From Comamonas sp. (GTDB lineage: Bacteria > Pseudomonadota > Gammaproteobacteria > Burkholderiales > Burkholderiaceae_C), in contig JAQVCA010000005.1 of assembly GCA_028690035.1 (NCBI GenBank), forward strand, positions 1-64,000: a stretch of 64,000 bases of DNA, read 5' to 3'. Positions 49,129 to 60,265 of the stretch are shown piece after piece. The notes beneath the pieces were generated by a model that saw nothing but the letters and a program-made list of their open reading frames with translations, had not been told where the DNA came from and searched no databases. Every line of letters starts with the position of its first letter. Positions within the stretch are counted from its first letter, which is position 1. The translations under genes and the position numbers were made by a program.

Positions 49129-49992
49129 ATGCCCGATACCACCCACACACACGCTGCCAGCGCCTTGTCGCACTGGCCTTGCCCTTATTGGGCACAACTG
49201 AGCACCCGCGATTTTGCGCTGGCCCAGGCCAGTGGCTTGGCGGCGCGCACCGTGGCCATTTTGCCGGTGGGTGCCACCGAGCAGCACGGCCCCCACCTGC
49301 CGCTGTGTGTGGACAGCGCCTTGACCGATGGCATCTTGCAGCACGCCCTGGCGCAACTGCCCCCCGACGTCCCCGTGCTGGCTTTGCCCACGCAAACGAT
49401 TGGCCTGAGCGTGGAGCACCTGGCCTTTGCGGGCACCCTCAGCCTGCAACCGGCCACCTTGCTGGCGCTGTGGACCGAGCTGGGCGCCTGCGTGGCACGT
49501 GCCGGGGTCAAAAAGCTGCTGATCTTCAACGCGCATGGCGGCAACGTCAGCAGCATGGACATCGTGGCGCGCCAGCTGCGCCAGCAGTGCGGGCTGCTGG
49601 TGTACCACTGCAGCTGGTTCAACCTGCCGCTGCCCGAGCAGGTGCAGCAGTCCTTCAGCGCGCACGAGCACCGCTTTGGCATCCATGCCGGTGCGGTGGA
49701 AACGTCCATGATGCTGCACCTGGCCCCACAGCTGGTGGCCATGGAGCAGGCACAGCACTTTGCCTCCACCTCCGAGCAGCGCGCGCAGCGCTATGCCATT
49801 TTGGGCAATGGCAAAAGCGCCAAACTGGGCTGGGCCATACAGGACTACCACCCAGCGGGGGCCGTGGGCGATGCGGCCAGTGCCGATGCGGTACGCGGCC
49901 AGGCCCTGGTGCAAGCGGCCGGCGCCGGTCTGGCGCAGTTGCTGCAGGAAATGGCCCAGCTGCCGCCCGATACCGTCGGCCCCGCGTACTGA
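49129..49992 (+). CDS. Creatininase-family amidohydrolase
   Basis: The 287-residue protein has the family metal-site motif VGATEQHGPHLPL (Glu-His) with Asp in CVDSALTDG, then EHLAFAGTLSL and FNAHGGNVSSMD. The family includes creatininase and enzymes acting on cyclic amides in cofactor or siderophore pathways. The substrate cannot be told. It is divergent from the DsbD-like gene with 87 bp between, and its 3' end converges on pgi. Confidence 0.88.
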   Translation: MPDTTHTHAASALSHWPCPYWAQLSTRDFALAQASGLAARTVAILPVGATEQHGPHLPLCVDSALTDGILQHALAQLPPDVPVLALPTQTIGLSVEHLAFAGTLSLQPATLLALWTELGACVARAGVKKLLIFNAHGGNVSSMDIVARQLRQQCGLLVYHCSWFNLPLPEQVQQSFSAHEHRFGIHAGAVETSMMLHLAPQLVAMEQAQHFASTSEQRAQRYAILGNGKSAKLGWAIQDYHPAGAVGDAASADAVRGQALVQAAGAGLAQLLQEMAQLPPDTVGPAY

Positions 49993-50001
49993 GGGCGCGG
50001 T

Positions 50002-51659
<1,658 letters not shown>

Positions 51660-51663
<4 letters not shown>

Positions 51664-52619
51664 GCGCGCGCCCCCGCCTGGCGCATCAGGGCTTCGAGCT
51701 TGAGCGTATCCACAGCAAAGGCGCGGATGCCTTCGGCCAGCTTTTCGGTGGCCATGGCGTCTTCGTTCAGGGCGTAGCGAAAGCGCGCTTCGTCGTACAC
51801 GACGGGCTGCAGCTCCAGCTGGCGCGCGGCCTGGGCGTCCAGCGCGCGCTCCACCGGGGCGCTGCTGGCCTCCAGCTGGGCCAGCAGTTCTGGGGCGATG
51901 GTGAGCAGATCGCACCCGGCCAACGCCACGATCTGGCCCACGTTGCGAAAGCTGGCGCCCATCACCTCGGTGGCAATGCCAAAGCGCTTGTAGTACTGAA
52001 AAATCTCGCGCACCGAGCGCACGCCCGGATCGTTGGCACCGGCCATGGCGGCTTCGTCCCACTGGCTGCCCGCCTGCTTTTTGTACCAGTCGTAGATGCG
52101 CCCCACAAAGGGCGAAATCAGCCGCACCTTGGCCTGCGCACAGGCAATGGCCTGCACTTTGGAAAACAGCAGCGTCAAGTTGGTGTGGATGCCCTGCTGC
52201 TCCAGCTGGCGCGCGGCCTCGATGCCCTCCCAGGTGGCGGCAATCTTGATGAGCACGCGCTGCACGGGCACGTTGGCGCCCTGGTACAGCTCAATCAGCC
52301 GCTGCGCACGCGCCACGGTGGCGTTGGTGTCGAACGACAGACGCGCATCCACCTCGGTGGACACGCGCCCGGGCACGGCCTGCAGGATTTCACAGCCAAA
52401 GCGCACCAGCAGGCGGTCCATGATGTCGTCCAGCGGTGCGTCGGCAAAGCGCTGCACCACCTCGTGCAGCAGCGGCGCGTACTGCGGCTGCTGCACCGCC
52501 TTGAGGATGAGCGACGGGTTGGTCGTTGCATCCTGGGGCCGGTACTGGGCCAGTTGCTGAAAGTTGCCGGTATCGGCGACCACGGTGGTGTATTGCTTCA
52601 AAGCGTCCAGTTGGTTCAT
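51660..52619 (-). CDS. tal: Transaldolase
   Basis: Pentose-phosphate pathway enzyme of 319 residues, with [10 protein letters not shown] (about 34-43), [12 protein letters not shown] carrying the Schiff-base Lys (about 130) and [15 protein letters not shown] (about 155). ATG 52619 gives MNQLDALKQ, the usual start. It is the first gene of the tal-pgi operon, divergent from the RpiR/HexR-type gene. Confidence 0.97.
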
Positions 52620-52700
52620 GGTGCAAGGCGAAAAGTCAGAGGAAATGCGAACAATCGGCAAAAACAGGCACGACGCACCAAGTGTAGAGCAGCCCCTGTT

Positions 52701-52800
52701 TGAAAATTTTGATAGCTTGTAGCGCTTTATTCACAAGAAAATCACATACTTTTATGCCTAAAAACCAATAAAAACAAGCGCAAGCAGCTATCTTTTTAAA
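52701..52800. repeat. Paired interspersed repeat between tal and hexR
   Basis: GATAGCTTGTAGCGCTTTATT at 52711-52731 (split after 20 as listed) and its inverse near 52768-52792 (AAAACAAGCGCAAGCAGCTATC) form an inverted pair, probably two repeat copies in opposite orientation. Its place in the divergent regulatory region could affect both promoters. Confidence 0.55.
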
Positions 52801-52850
52801 ATATCCGCTTCATCGCACAATTGCCACCCCCACCTTTGCCCACACCGACC

Positions 52851-53699
52851 ATGCTTGAGCGTATTTCTGCCTGCCTGCCCTCTTTGCCCCCTGCCGAACA
52901 GCGCGTGGCCCAGCTCGTGCTGCACGATCCGGGCGCATTTGCGCGCCAGCCGGTGCGCGTGCTGGCCGAGCAGGCCCAGGTGAGCAAGCCCACCGTGGTG
53001 CGTTTTTGCCGCAGCATGGGCTACGACGGACTGGCCGATTTCAAGCTCAAGCTGGTGGGCAGCGTCAGCGAGGGCGTGCCGTTTGTGCACCGCAGCGTCG
53101 ATCCCGACGACAAAAGCGCCGATGTGCTGGTCAAGGTGATCGACAACTCGGTCTCGGCCTTTCTCGAATACCGCAACGCCGCCGACCCGCACGCGCTGGA
53201 AGCGGCCGCCCAGGCCATCTTGCACACCTGGCGCAAGCGCCAGCGTCTGGTGTTTTTTGGTGTAGGCAACTCGGGCATCGTGGCCGAGGATGCGCACCAC
53301 AAGTTCTTTCGCCTGGGCCTGAGCAGCCTGAGCTGCAGCGATGGCCATGTGCAGCTTATGAACGCGGCGCTGCTGCGCAAAGGCGACTGCGCGGTCGTGA
53401 TCTCCAACTCGGGCTTGACGCGCGACCTGATCGCCGCCACCGAACTGGCCGCCGAGGTGGGTGCCACCACGATTGCCATCACCGCCAGCGGCTCGCCCCT
53501 GGCCAAGACCTGCGCCATCCACCTGGCGGCCGACCACCCCGAGGGCTACGACCTGTACAGCCCCATGGTCTCGCGCCTGCTGCACCTGCTCATCATCGAC
53601 GTGCTGGCCACCTGCGTGGCGCTGCAGATCGGCCCCAGCGTGCAGCAGCACTCACGCCGCATCAAGCAGTTGTTGCGCAGCAAGCGCTACGAGCAGTAG
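52851..53699 (+). CDS. hexR: RpiR-family regulator, HexR type
   Basis: The 282-residue protein has an N-terminal HTH_6 domain (EQAQVSKPTVVRFCRSMGY, about 39-57) and a C-terminal SIS sugar-phosphate-binding domain (FFGVGNSGIVAEDA, about 135; VVISNSGLTRDL, about 185). HexR responds to 2-keto-3-deoxy-6-phosphogluconate and controls central sugar metabolism. Divergence from tal-pgi supports that role. ATG 52851 gives the family N-terminus MLERI. Confidence 0.9.
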   Translation: MLERISACLPSLPPAEQRVAQLVLHDPGAFARQPVRVLAEQAQVSKPTVVRFCRSMGYDGLADFKLKLVGSVSEGVPFVHRSVDPDDKSADVLVKVIDNSVSAFLEYRNAADPHALEAAAQAILHTWRKRQRLVFFGVGNSGIVAEDAHHKFFRLGLSSLSCSDGHVQLMNAALLRKGDCAVVISNSGLTRDLIAATELAAEVGATTIAITASGSPLAKTCAIHLAADHPEGYDLYSPMVSRLLHLLIIDVLATCVALQIGPSVQQHSRRIKQLLRSKRYEQ

Positions 53700-53824
53700 C
53701 GCCAGGCAGGCAGGCAATAGGCAGCCAGGGCGCTCAAGCGTCTGGGCGTGCTGCGCGTCCGGGGTTATGCTATCGGCACTGTGTGTACGATGCGTCGCAT
53801 TGTTTCTGCCCACCATCCATCCGG

Positions 53825-53844
53825 GGCCCCGTGGGGGCCTTTTT
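53825..53844 (+). terminator. Terminator-like hairpin just before pilB
   Basis: GGCCCC and GGGGCC around GTG, followed by five T ending seven bases before the pilB ATG. It may end hexR transcription or act as an attenuator in the pilB leader. Confidence 0.6.
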
Positions 53845-53850
53845 GCCGCA

Positions 53851-55566
53851 ATGACTGCTACCACACCCACCGCCCTCGCTGGCTTGGCACGCGCCCTGAT
53901 CGCAGCAGGCAAATTGCCGATTGCTACTGCCGAAGACATCGCGCGCAAGGCCCAGGCCAGCAACAGCTCCTTCGTGGCCCAACTGATCGCCAGTGGCACC
54001 GTGCGTGCCGCAGATCTGGCACACCAAGTGGCCACGATTTTTGCCATGCCGCTGCTCGATTTGGATGCGGTGGATGTACACCACCTACCCAAAAATCTGC
54101 TCGATCCCAAGCTGTGCGCCAGCTACCACGTGCTGCCCGTAGCCAAGCGCGGCAATCGCCTGATCATGGCCACGGCGGATCCCACCAACAAAGAAGCGGT
54201 AGAGAAAATCAAGTTCACCACCCAGATGGGGGTGGATTGGCTCATCGTCGAACACGACAAACTGCTGCGCTTGGTCGAACAGCTGACCAAGTCCACAGCG
54301 CAGGCGTTGGACTCTTTCTCCAGTGATGCAGATTTTCAGCTTGACGAGATCAAAGAAACCAACGACAGCAGCGAAAGCGACTCGGACGCCCCGGACGTGG
54401 AAGACGCGCCCATCGTCAAGTTCTTGCACAAGATGCTCATCGATGCGTTCAATATGCGCGCGTCGGACTTGCACTTTGAGCCCTATGAACACAATTATCG
54501 CGTGCGCTTTCGTGTCGATGGCGAATTGCGCGAAATTGCCTCACCGCCCGTAGCCATTAAAGACAAACTGGCTTCGCGCATCAAGGTGATTTCGCGCATG
54601 GATATTTCCGAAAAGCGCGTACCGCAGGACGGACGCATGAAACTGAAAATCGGCCCAGACCGGGTGATTGATTTTCGGGTATCCACACTCCCCACCCTGT
54701 TTGGCGAAAAAATCGTTATTCGTATTTTGGATCCGAGCAGCGCAAAAATGGGTATCGATGCGCTGGGGTACGAACCAGAAGAAAAAGAGCGCTTACTCAA
54801 TGCCATTCAGCGCCCTTATGGCATGATTTTGGTCACAGGCCCCACAGGCTCTGGTAAAACCGTGTCGCTGTACAGCTGCTTGAATTTGCTCAATCAGCCG
54901 GGCGTGAATATCTCCACGGCAGAAGACCCTTCGGAAATTAACATGCCCGGGGTCAATCAGGTGAATGTGAATGAAAAAGCAGGCCTCACCTTTGCGGCAG
55001 CGCTCAAATCGTTCCTGCGTCAAGATCCGGATGTGATCATGGTCGGTGAGATTCGCGACCTGGAAACCGCCGACATAGCCATCAAAGCGGCGCAAACTGG
55101 TCACTTGGTGCTCTCTACCTTGCACACCAACGATGCGCCCACCACCTTGACGCGCATGCGCAATATGGGAATTGCACCGTTCAATATTGCCTCCAGCGTC
55201 ATTTTGATCACGGCCCAGCGTCTGGGACGTCGCTTATGCGCCAAGTGCAAAGAACCTGCTGACATCCCTGACCAAGCACTGCTGGACGCAGGCTTTCAGG
55301 AAGAAGAACTGGATGGCAGCTGGGTACCTTACAAGGCCGTAGGCTGCCCTGCCTGCAACAACGGTTACAAAGGCCGCGTGGGTATTTACCAAGTGATGCC
55401 TGTGGGCGAGGCCATGCAGGAAATCATCCTGCGCGACGGCTCTGCCCTGGATATTGCCAACCAAGCCCGCAAGGAGGGGGTTAAGTCCCTGCGCGAGTCT
55501 GGCCTGCACAAAGTGAAGCAAGGTGTTACGTCTTTGGAAGAAGTGTTGGCAGTCACCAACCTATAA
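53851..55566 (+). CDS. pilB: Type IV pilus assembly ATPase PilB
   Basis: PilB powers pilus extension. The 571-residue protein has the N-terminal GspE/PilB N-domain (about 1-150), Walker A GPTGSGKTVSLYS (about 330), the Asp box and Walker B (VIMVGEIRD, about 395), the His box and the zinc-binding tetracysteine (CAKCKEPAD, then CPACNNGYKG). ATG 53851 follows the hairpin. pilC and pilD follow in order on the same strand. Confidence 0.96.
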   Translation: MTATTPTALAGLARALIAAGKLPIATAEDIARKAQASNSSFVAQLIASGTVRAADLAHQVATIFAMPLLDLDAVDVHHLPKNLLDPKLCASYHVLPVAKRGNRLIMATADPTNKEAVEKIKFTTQMGVDWLIVEHDKLLRLVEQLTKSTAQALDSFSSDADFQLDEIKETNDSSESDSDAPDVEDAPIVKFLHKMLIDAFNMRASDLHFEPYEHNYRVRFRVDGELREIASPPVAIKDKLASRIKVISRMDISEKRVPQDGRMKLKIGPDRVIDFRVSTLPTLFGEKIVIRILDPSSAKMGIDALGYEPEEKERLLNAIQRPYGMILVTGPTGSGKTVSLYSCLNLLNQPGVNISTAEDPSEINMPGVNQVNVNEKAGLTFAAALKSFLRQDPDVIMVGEIRDLETADIAIKAAQTGHLVLSTLHTNDAPTTLTRMRNMGIAPFNIASSVILITAQRLGRRLCAKCKEPADIPDQALLDAGFQEEELDGSWVPYKAVGCPACNNGYKGRVGIYQVMPVGEAMQEIILRDGSALDIANQARKEGVKSLRESGLHKVKQGVTSLEEVLAVTNL

Positions 55567-55570
55567 TCCA

Positions 55571-55592
55571 AATTTTATTAAACAATAAAATT
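55571..55592 (+). other. AT-rich hairpin between pilB and pilC
   Basis: AATTTTATT and AATAAAATT around AAAC form a perfect 9-bp stem in the 37-bp gap. It has no GC stem or T-run, so a role in mRNA processing or differential expression is more likely than termination. Confidence 0.5.
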
Positions 55593-55603
55593 AGAGCATA
55601 CCT

Positions 55604-56824
55604 ATGGCGACAACAACACGAAAATCCAGCTCCAAAGAAGTTGTTTTTGAATGGGTGGGTAAAGACAAGCAGGGCCGCACCATTCAAGGTGAATTGCGCG
55701 CCGAAGGCGAAGCCATCGCACAGTCCACTTTGCGTCGCCAAGGTATTTTGGTCACAAAAATAAAGAAACGCCGGATGCGCTCCGGTAAAAAAATAAAACC
55801 CAAAGATATTGCCCTGTTCACACGACAAATGGCTACCATGATGAAAGCGGGTGTACCATTACTACAGTCTTTTGATATCGTAGGACGTGGCAACCCCAAC
55901 CCCAGCGTAACCAAGCTGCTCAACGATATTCGACAAGATGTAGAAACCGGTACCTCGCTGAATATGGCATTCAAAAAACACCCGTTGTATTTTGACGAGC
56001 TGTATTGCAACTTGGTCGAAGCCGGTGAGGCGGCCGGTATCTTGGAGGCTTTGCTTGATCGCTTGGCCACCTATATGGAAAAAACCGAGGCCATCAAGGG
56101 AAAAATCAAATCTGCCTTGATGTACCCCATTTCTGTGTTGGTGGTGGCTTTTGTGGTGGTCACCTTGATCATGATTTTTGTGATTCCTGCCTTCAAGGAG
56201 GTATTTACCTCTTTTGGCGCTGATTTACCCGCCCCCACTTTGATGGTGATGGGCATGAGTGAATTCTTTGTGTCCTACTGGTGGCTGATTTTCAGCGTGG
56301 TGGGCGGAGGGCTGTATTTTTTCCTGCAGGCTTGGAAACGCAGTCCCAAGGTGCAGAAGTTCATGGATCGTGCGCTGTTGAAAATACCAATTTTTGGCGT
56401 TTTGATCGACAAATCCTGCGTGGCGCGCTGGACGCGCACCCTGTCCACCATGTTTGCCGCAGGTGTACCGTTGGTGGAGGCACTGGACTCCGTGGGCGGC
56501 GCCTCGGGCAACGTGGTGTACAAAGAAGCCACCGACAAGATCCAGAACGCCGTCTCCACCGGCACCAGCTTGGCCGTGGCCATGACCGATGCCAATGTCT
56601 TCCCCAGCATGGTGCTGCAGATGTGCGCCATTGGCGAAGAATCCGGCGCCATCGACCACATGCTGGGCAAGGCCGCCGATTTTTACGAGGCCGAGGTCGA
56701 TGAAATGGTCGCAGGGCTGTCCAGCCTGATGGAGCCGCTCATCATCGTGTTCTTGGGCTCGATCATTGGCGGCATTGTGGTAGCCATGTACCTGCCCATC
56801 TTCAAGCTGGGTCAGGTGGTGTGA
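55604..56824 (+). CDS. pilC: Type IV pilus inner-membrane platform protein PilC
   Basis: PilC (GspF family) is the inner-membrane platform on which PilB acts. The 406-residue protein has two GspF repeats (TRQMATMMKAGVPLLQSFDI near 70 and ARWTRTLSTMFAAGVPLVEA near 280) and three membrane segments (about 170-195, 215-240 and 380-400). It ends by overlapping the pilD start by one base (TGATG). Confidence 0.96.
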   Translation: MATTTRKSSSKEVVFEWVGKDKQGRTIQGELRAEGEAIAQSTLRRQGILVTKIKKRRMRSGKKIKPKDIALFTRQMATMMKAGVPLLQSFDIVGRGNPNPSVTKLLNDIRQDVETGTSLNMAFKKHPLYFDELYCNLVEAGEAAGILEALLDRLATYMEKTEAIKGKIKSALMYPISVLVVAFVVVTLIMIFVIPAFKEVFTSFGADLPAPTLMVMGMSEFFVSYWWLIFSVVGGGLYFFLQAWKRSPKVQKFMDRALLKIPIFGVLIDKSCVARWTRTLSTMFAAGVPLVEALDSVGGASGNVVYKEATDKIQNAVSTGTSLAVAMTDANVFPSMVLQMCAIGEESGAIDHMLGKAADFYEAEVDEMVAGLSSLMEPLIIVFLGSIIGGIVVAMYLPIFKLGQVV

Positions 56825-57717
56825 TGCCGATACCAGAGTTTCTTCCCGCCGAGCCTATCTGGGTGCTGCTGGCTGGGCTGCTGGGGCTGCTGGTGGGCAG
56901 TTTTCTGAACGTGGTGGTGCATCGCCTGCCCAAGATGATGGAGGCGCAGTGGGATGCCGAATGCGCCGCCCACCTGGCCGTGCGTGCAGGCAAGGAGCCC
57001 GATGCACCCGCTCCTGCGGCACTGACCCTCTCGCACCCGGCATCGCGCTGTCCACATTGCAGCCATGGCATCCGCTGGTTTGAAAACATCCCGGTGCTCA
57101 GCTGGCTGGTGCTGCGCGGGCGCTGCAGCCACTGCAAGGCGGCCATCGGCATGCGCTACCCGCTGGTGGAGCTGACCACAGGTGCGCTGTTCGCTTGGTG
57201 CATCCACTACGCGGGCATGGGGGCTACCGGCTGGCTATGGTGTGGCTTCAGCGCCATGCTGCTGTGTCTGGCGCTGATCGACTGGGACACCACCTTACTG
57301 CCAGACAGCCTGACCCTACCGCTGCTCTGGGCGGGTCTGCTGGCAGCCGCGCTGCGCTGGACGCCGGTAGCGCTGCCCGATGCAGTCTGGGGCGCCGCCG
57401 CCGGTTATCTGGTGCTATGGAGCGTGTATTGGGCGTTCAAGCTGGCCACAGGCAAGGAGGGCATGGGCTACGGCGACTTCAAACTGCTGGCTGCCCTAGG
57501 GGCTTGGTTTGGCTGGCAGGCGCTGGTGCCGATCTTGCTCATGTCTTCAGTGATTGGCGCCGTCGTGGGTATTGCCATGAAGCTGCGCAGCAGCCTGCGC
57601 CCTGGGGGCTATATCCCGTTTGGGCCTTTTCTGGCAGGTGCGGGCTTTGCCGCGCTGCTCTGGAGCCCGGCGCAGTTGATGGCGCTCATCCTTCACCTGC
57701 TCGGACTAGGAACCTAA
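56824..57717 (+). CDS. pilD: Prepilin peptidase / N-methyltransferase PilD
   Basis: PilD cleaves and methylates type IV prepilins. The 297-residue membrane protein has the N-terminal GSFLNVVVHRLP, two CxxC pairs (CPHC and CSHC, about 78 and 100) of the zinc domain, catalytic Asp in LIDWDTTLLPD and GMGYGDFKLL (GxGD). Start ATG 56824; a GTG one codon upstream is also possible. Confidence 0.96.
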   Translation: MPIPEFLPAEPIWVLLAGLLGLLVGSFLNVVVHRLPKMMEAQWDAECAAHLAVRAGKEPDAPAPAALTLSHPASRCPHCSHGIRWFENIPVLSWLVLRGRCSHCKAAIGMRYPLVELTTGALFAWCIHYAGMGATGWLWCGFSAMLLCLALIDWDTTLLPDSLTLPLLWAGLLAAALRWTPVALPDAVWGAAAGYLVLWSVYWAFKLATGKEGMGYGDFKLLAALGAWFGWQALVPILLMSSVIGAVVGIAMKLRSSLRPGGYIPFGPFLAGAGFAALLWSPAQLMALILHLLGLGT

Positions 57718-57720
57718 GCT

Positions 57721-58362
57721 GTGCTGCCACAACAGCAAGCCCACGGTGCCCAGCACTTACACCCATTCAAGCTGGGGCTGACGGGAGGCATTGGCAGTGG
57801 CAAAAGCACCGTAGCGGCCATGCTGGCCGAGTGCGGTGCCACCGTGCTGGATGCCGATGCGATTGCGCGCAGCCTGACGGCGCCTGGCGGAGCAGCCATG
57901 GCACCGATTGCCCAGGCCTTTGGGCCCCAGGCCGTGGCAACCGATGGCGGGCTGGATCGGGATTTCATGCGCGCACGTGCTTTTTCCGATGCTTCGACGC
58001 GCACGCAGCTGGAAGCCATCGTGCATCCGCTGGTAGGTCAAACCATCCAGGCCCGCAGCCAAGCGGCCAGCGACCAAGGCGCACGCTGGCTCGTCTGGGA
58101 CATCCCACTGTTGGTCGAGTCACCCCACTGGCGCCCCCTGCTGGATACCGTTCTGGTCGTGGACTGCCGCCCTGATACCCAGATCGCGCGCGTCCAGGCA
58201 CGCAACGGCCTGAGTGCAGCCACGGTGCGCAGCATCATGGCTGCACAGGCCAGCCGCGAACAGCGCCGCGCTGCGGCAGACTGGGTCATCTTCAATGATG
58301 ACCTTTGTTTACAGCAATTACGTGCCCTGGTGCTATCGATTTCAGCGCAGATGCCGTTATGA
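57721..58362 (+). CDS. coaE: Dephospho-CoA kinase
   Basis: Last step of CoA synthesis. The 213-residue protein has P-loop GLTGGIGSGKSTVA near residue 20, VLDADAIARSL and the C-terminal RAAADWVIFND. The start is a GTG at 57721, three bases after the pilD stop. pilD-coaE-zapD-yacG is the usual order in many beta- and gammaproteobacteria. Confidence 0.96.
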   Translation: MLPQQQAHGAQHLHPFKLGLTGGIGSGKSTVAAMLAECGATVLDADAIARSLTAPGGAAMAPIAQAFGPQAVATDGGLDRDFMRARAFSDASTRTQLEAIVHPLVGQTIQARSQAASDQGARWLVWDIPLLVESPHWRPLLDTVLVVDCRPDTQIARVQARNGLSAATVRSIMAAQASREQRRAAADWVIFNDDLCLQQLRALVLSISAQMPL

Positions 58363-58441
58363 TTTGCCGCCCTGGGGGGTGCAGCCCCGCGATTTCCGCC
58401 CACCGCACCCCCTGTCTGCCCAAGAAATCTCCACCTGCGTA

Positions 58442-59197
58442 ATGCTGTACGAATATCCCTTCAACGAACGCCTGCGTACTTATTTGCGCTTGGAACAGTT
58501 GTTTCAACGTTTGTTGGAGTTGATCACGCGCGAAGCAAAATTGGATCATCACTTTGCCTTGGTGACCATGTTTGAGCTGATTGAGGTCGCAGCACGCACC
58601 GACCTCAAATCGGACGTGCTGCGCGATGTAGAGCGGCAGAAAAACCTGCTCGATGGCCTGCGCAGCAACCCCGACATCGATCAGGATGTACTGCAAAACA
58701 TCATGGATCAGTTGGATCAGCGCTATGCCAGCCTGCAAAGCCAGGCCGGAAGAATGGGGCAATCGCTGCAAGACAACGAGATGCTCAGCGCACTGCGCAG
58801 CCGTCTGGATATTCCCGGTGGCACCAATTGCTTTGACCTGCCGGGCTACCACCGCTGGCAGCACCTGCCCGTAGCGCAACGCCAAGACGATTTGCGGCGC
58901 TGGGGGCAATGCCTGAAACCGCTGGCCGATGCGATTTTTCTGCTCCTAGGCATGCTGCGCGACACCGGAACGCCCCAGCGCGTCGCGGCCAGTCGGGGGT
59001 ATTTTCAACAGTCGTTGCCGCCCAGCAAGGCCTACCAGTTGCTGCGCCTGCGCATCGATCCGGCGCTGAACCTAGTGCCTGAGATCAGCGGCAACCGCCT
59101 CATGGTGACGGTGCGCTTGCTGCGGCCCAGCGCCGATGGCTGCAGCCTGCAGTCCTGCACAGACAACGCCGACTTTGAACTCACCTTGTGTGCCTAA
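58442..59197 (+). CDS. zapD: Cell division protein ZapD
   Basis: ZapD bundles FtsZ filaments. The 251-residue protein begins MLYEYPFNERLRTYLRLEQL, the hallmark start, and continues with the helical core and C-terminal beta domain (LLRLRIDPALNLVPEI). I choose ATG 58442, since the family motif begins there; upstream in-frame codons only add unrelated residues overlapping coaE. Confidence 0.95.
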   Translation: MLYEYPFNERLRTYLRLEQLFQRLLELITREAKLDHHFALVTMFELIEVAARTDLKSDVLRDVERQKNLLDGLRSNPDIDQDVLQNIMDQLDQRYASLQSQAGRMGQSLQDNEMLSALRSRLDIPGGTNCFDLPGYHRWQHLPVAQRQDDLRRWGQCLKPLADAIFLLLGMLRDTGTPQRVAASRGYFQQSLPPSKAYQLLRLRIDPALNLVPEISGNRLMVTVRLLRPSADGCSLQSCTDNADFELTLCA

Positions 59198-59227
59198 CCC
59201 TAAGTGCGCCCAAAGCGTTCGCCTGCC

Positions 59228-59458
59228 ATGTCTCACCCCCAGTCCTTAAACCCCGCCAGTGCAGCACCCATTGTGGTCTGTCCCACCTGTGGCGGCCCTA
59301 GCCTGTTTGCCCCCAGCAACACCTGGCGTCCCTTTTGTAGCCAGCGCTGCAAACACATCGACTTGGGCGCCTGGGCTGCAGAAGAATTCCGCGTACCCAG
59401 CACACCGCCGTACGATGCCGTCCATGGCGACCCACGCCACCGCGACGACGATCAATAA
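59228..59458 (+). CDS. yacG: DNA gyrase inhibitor YacG
   Basis: Small zinc-ribbon protein (76 residues) that binds GyrB. The four Cys are in VCPTCGGP and [15 protein letters not shown], and the acidic tail is typical. It follows zapD by 30 bp and ends the pilB-to-yacG run. Confidence 0.95.
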   Translation: MSHPQSLNPASAAPIVVCPTCGGPSLFAPSNTWRPFCSQRCKHIDLGAWAAEEFRVPSTPPYDAVHGDPRHRDDDQ

Positions 59459-59459
59459 A

Positions 59460-59512
59460 ACCATAGCTACTCGCACTTACCCAGTAAGGGTTTAAGCGCT
59501 TTTTTACTATAA
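59460..59512. repeat. Interspersed repeat between yacG and crp-like gene
   Basis: CATAGCTACTCGCACTTACC, then a TAAGCGCTTTTTTAC segment, resemble the AGCTGCTTGCGCTT repeat family. The T-run may also terminate yacG transcription. Confidence 0.45.
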
Positions 59513-60265
59513 ACCCTCGGCCAGAGTAGGGCGAGCACCCCGAGGGCTGGCAAAGTGCTGGTGGCGCAAGGCCTCCAGATCCAGCACGCGCAGACCGCCG
59601 TACTCCACCTGGATGACGCCTGCCAGCTCCAGCGTGCCCAGGGCTTCGTTCACACGCTGACGCGACAGCCCTACCAGATAAGCCAACTCCTGCTGGGTAA
59701 TGCGCAGCAAGCGGCTCCCGCCCCCGGGGTAAGGAAACAGCACCGGGTTGAACAGCGCTGCCAAGCTGCGCGCCACGCGCAAATCGGGATTGCTCATGCG
59801 GTCAATCTCGCGCGCCTCGATGAACTGCCCTAGTCGTTCATTGAGCTGGTTCATGATGTAGCGGTTAAAGCCCAGCGAGTTGTCCAGCAGCCAGTGGAAA
59901 GTTTCGATCGGCAACCCCGCGACCACGCTTTTGCGCAGCGCCTGCACGTTGTAGCGGTAGAGCTCGCGCTTGATGGCCGTCCCCTCGCCAAACCAGCCCC
60001 CTGGCGGCAGCCCAGCAAACGTCATGCTCACACCCTGGGCGTTTTCCGAGCTCATTTTCAGCAGTCCATCGACCAAACCAAACCAGAACGTGACCTGGCG
60101 CCCCAGCACACACACGTTTTCACCGACAAGAACCTGCATCACCTGCAAAGCCGATACAGCACGGTCGCGCTCGTGCGGCTGCAGCAGGCGCAGCCAGGGA
60201 ATGCTCTCCAATTCTTGGGCATTGGGGGGGCGACGACGTTGGTACAAAGAGGGGTTCGAACTCAT
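59507..60265 (-). CDS. Crp/Fnr-family transcriptional regulator
   Basis: The 252-residue protein has an N-terminal cyclic-nucleotide-type beta-roll (FAGLPPGGWFGEGTAIKREL, about 85-105) and a C-terminal winged HTH with TQQELAYLVGLSRQRVNEALG (about 190-210). It lacks the Fnr N-terminal cysteine cluster, and its loop does not match the cAMP-binding loop of E. coli Crp, so the signal is unknown. It is divergent from the acyl-CoA ligase operon with 300 bp between and might regulate it. Confidence 0.9.
   Translation of the reverse strand: MSSNPSLYQRRRPPNAQELESIPWLRLLQPHERDRAVSALQVMQVLVGENVCVLGRQVTFWFGLVDGLLKMSSENAQGVSMTFAGLPPGGWFGEGTAIKRELYRYNVQALRKSVVAGLPIETFHWLLDNSLGFNRYIMNQLNERLGQFIEAREIDRMSNPDLRVARSLAALFNPVLFPYPGGGSRLLRITQQELAYLVGLSRQRVNEALGTLELAGVIQVEYGGLRVLDLEALRHQHFASPRGARPTLAEGL

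Noticed and set aside
49042-49914. N-terminal extension of the DsbD-like gene to 49914
   Set aside because: It would run antisense through the whole creatininase-family gene; a signal-anchor start at 49041 is far more likely.
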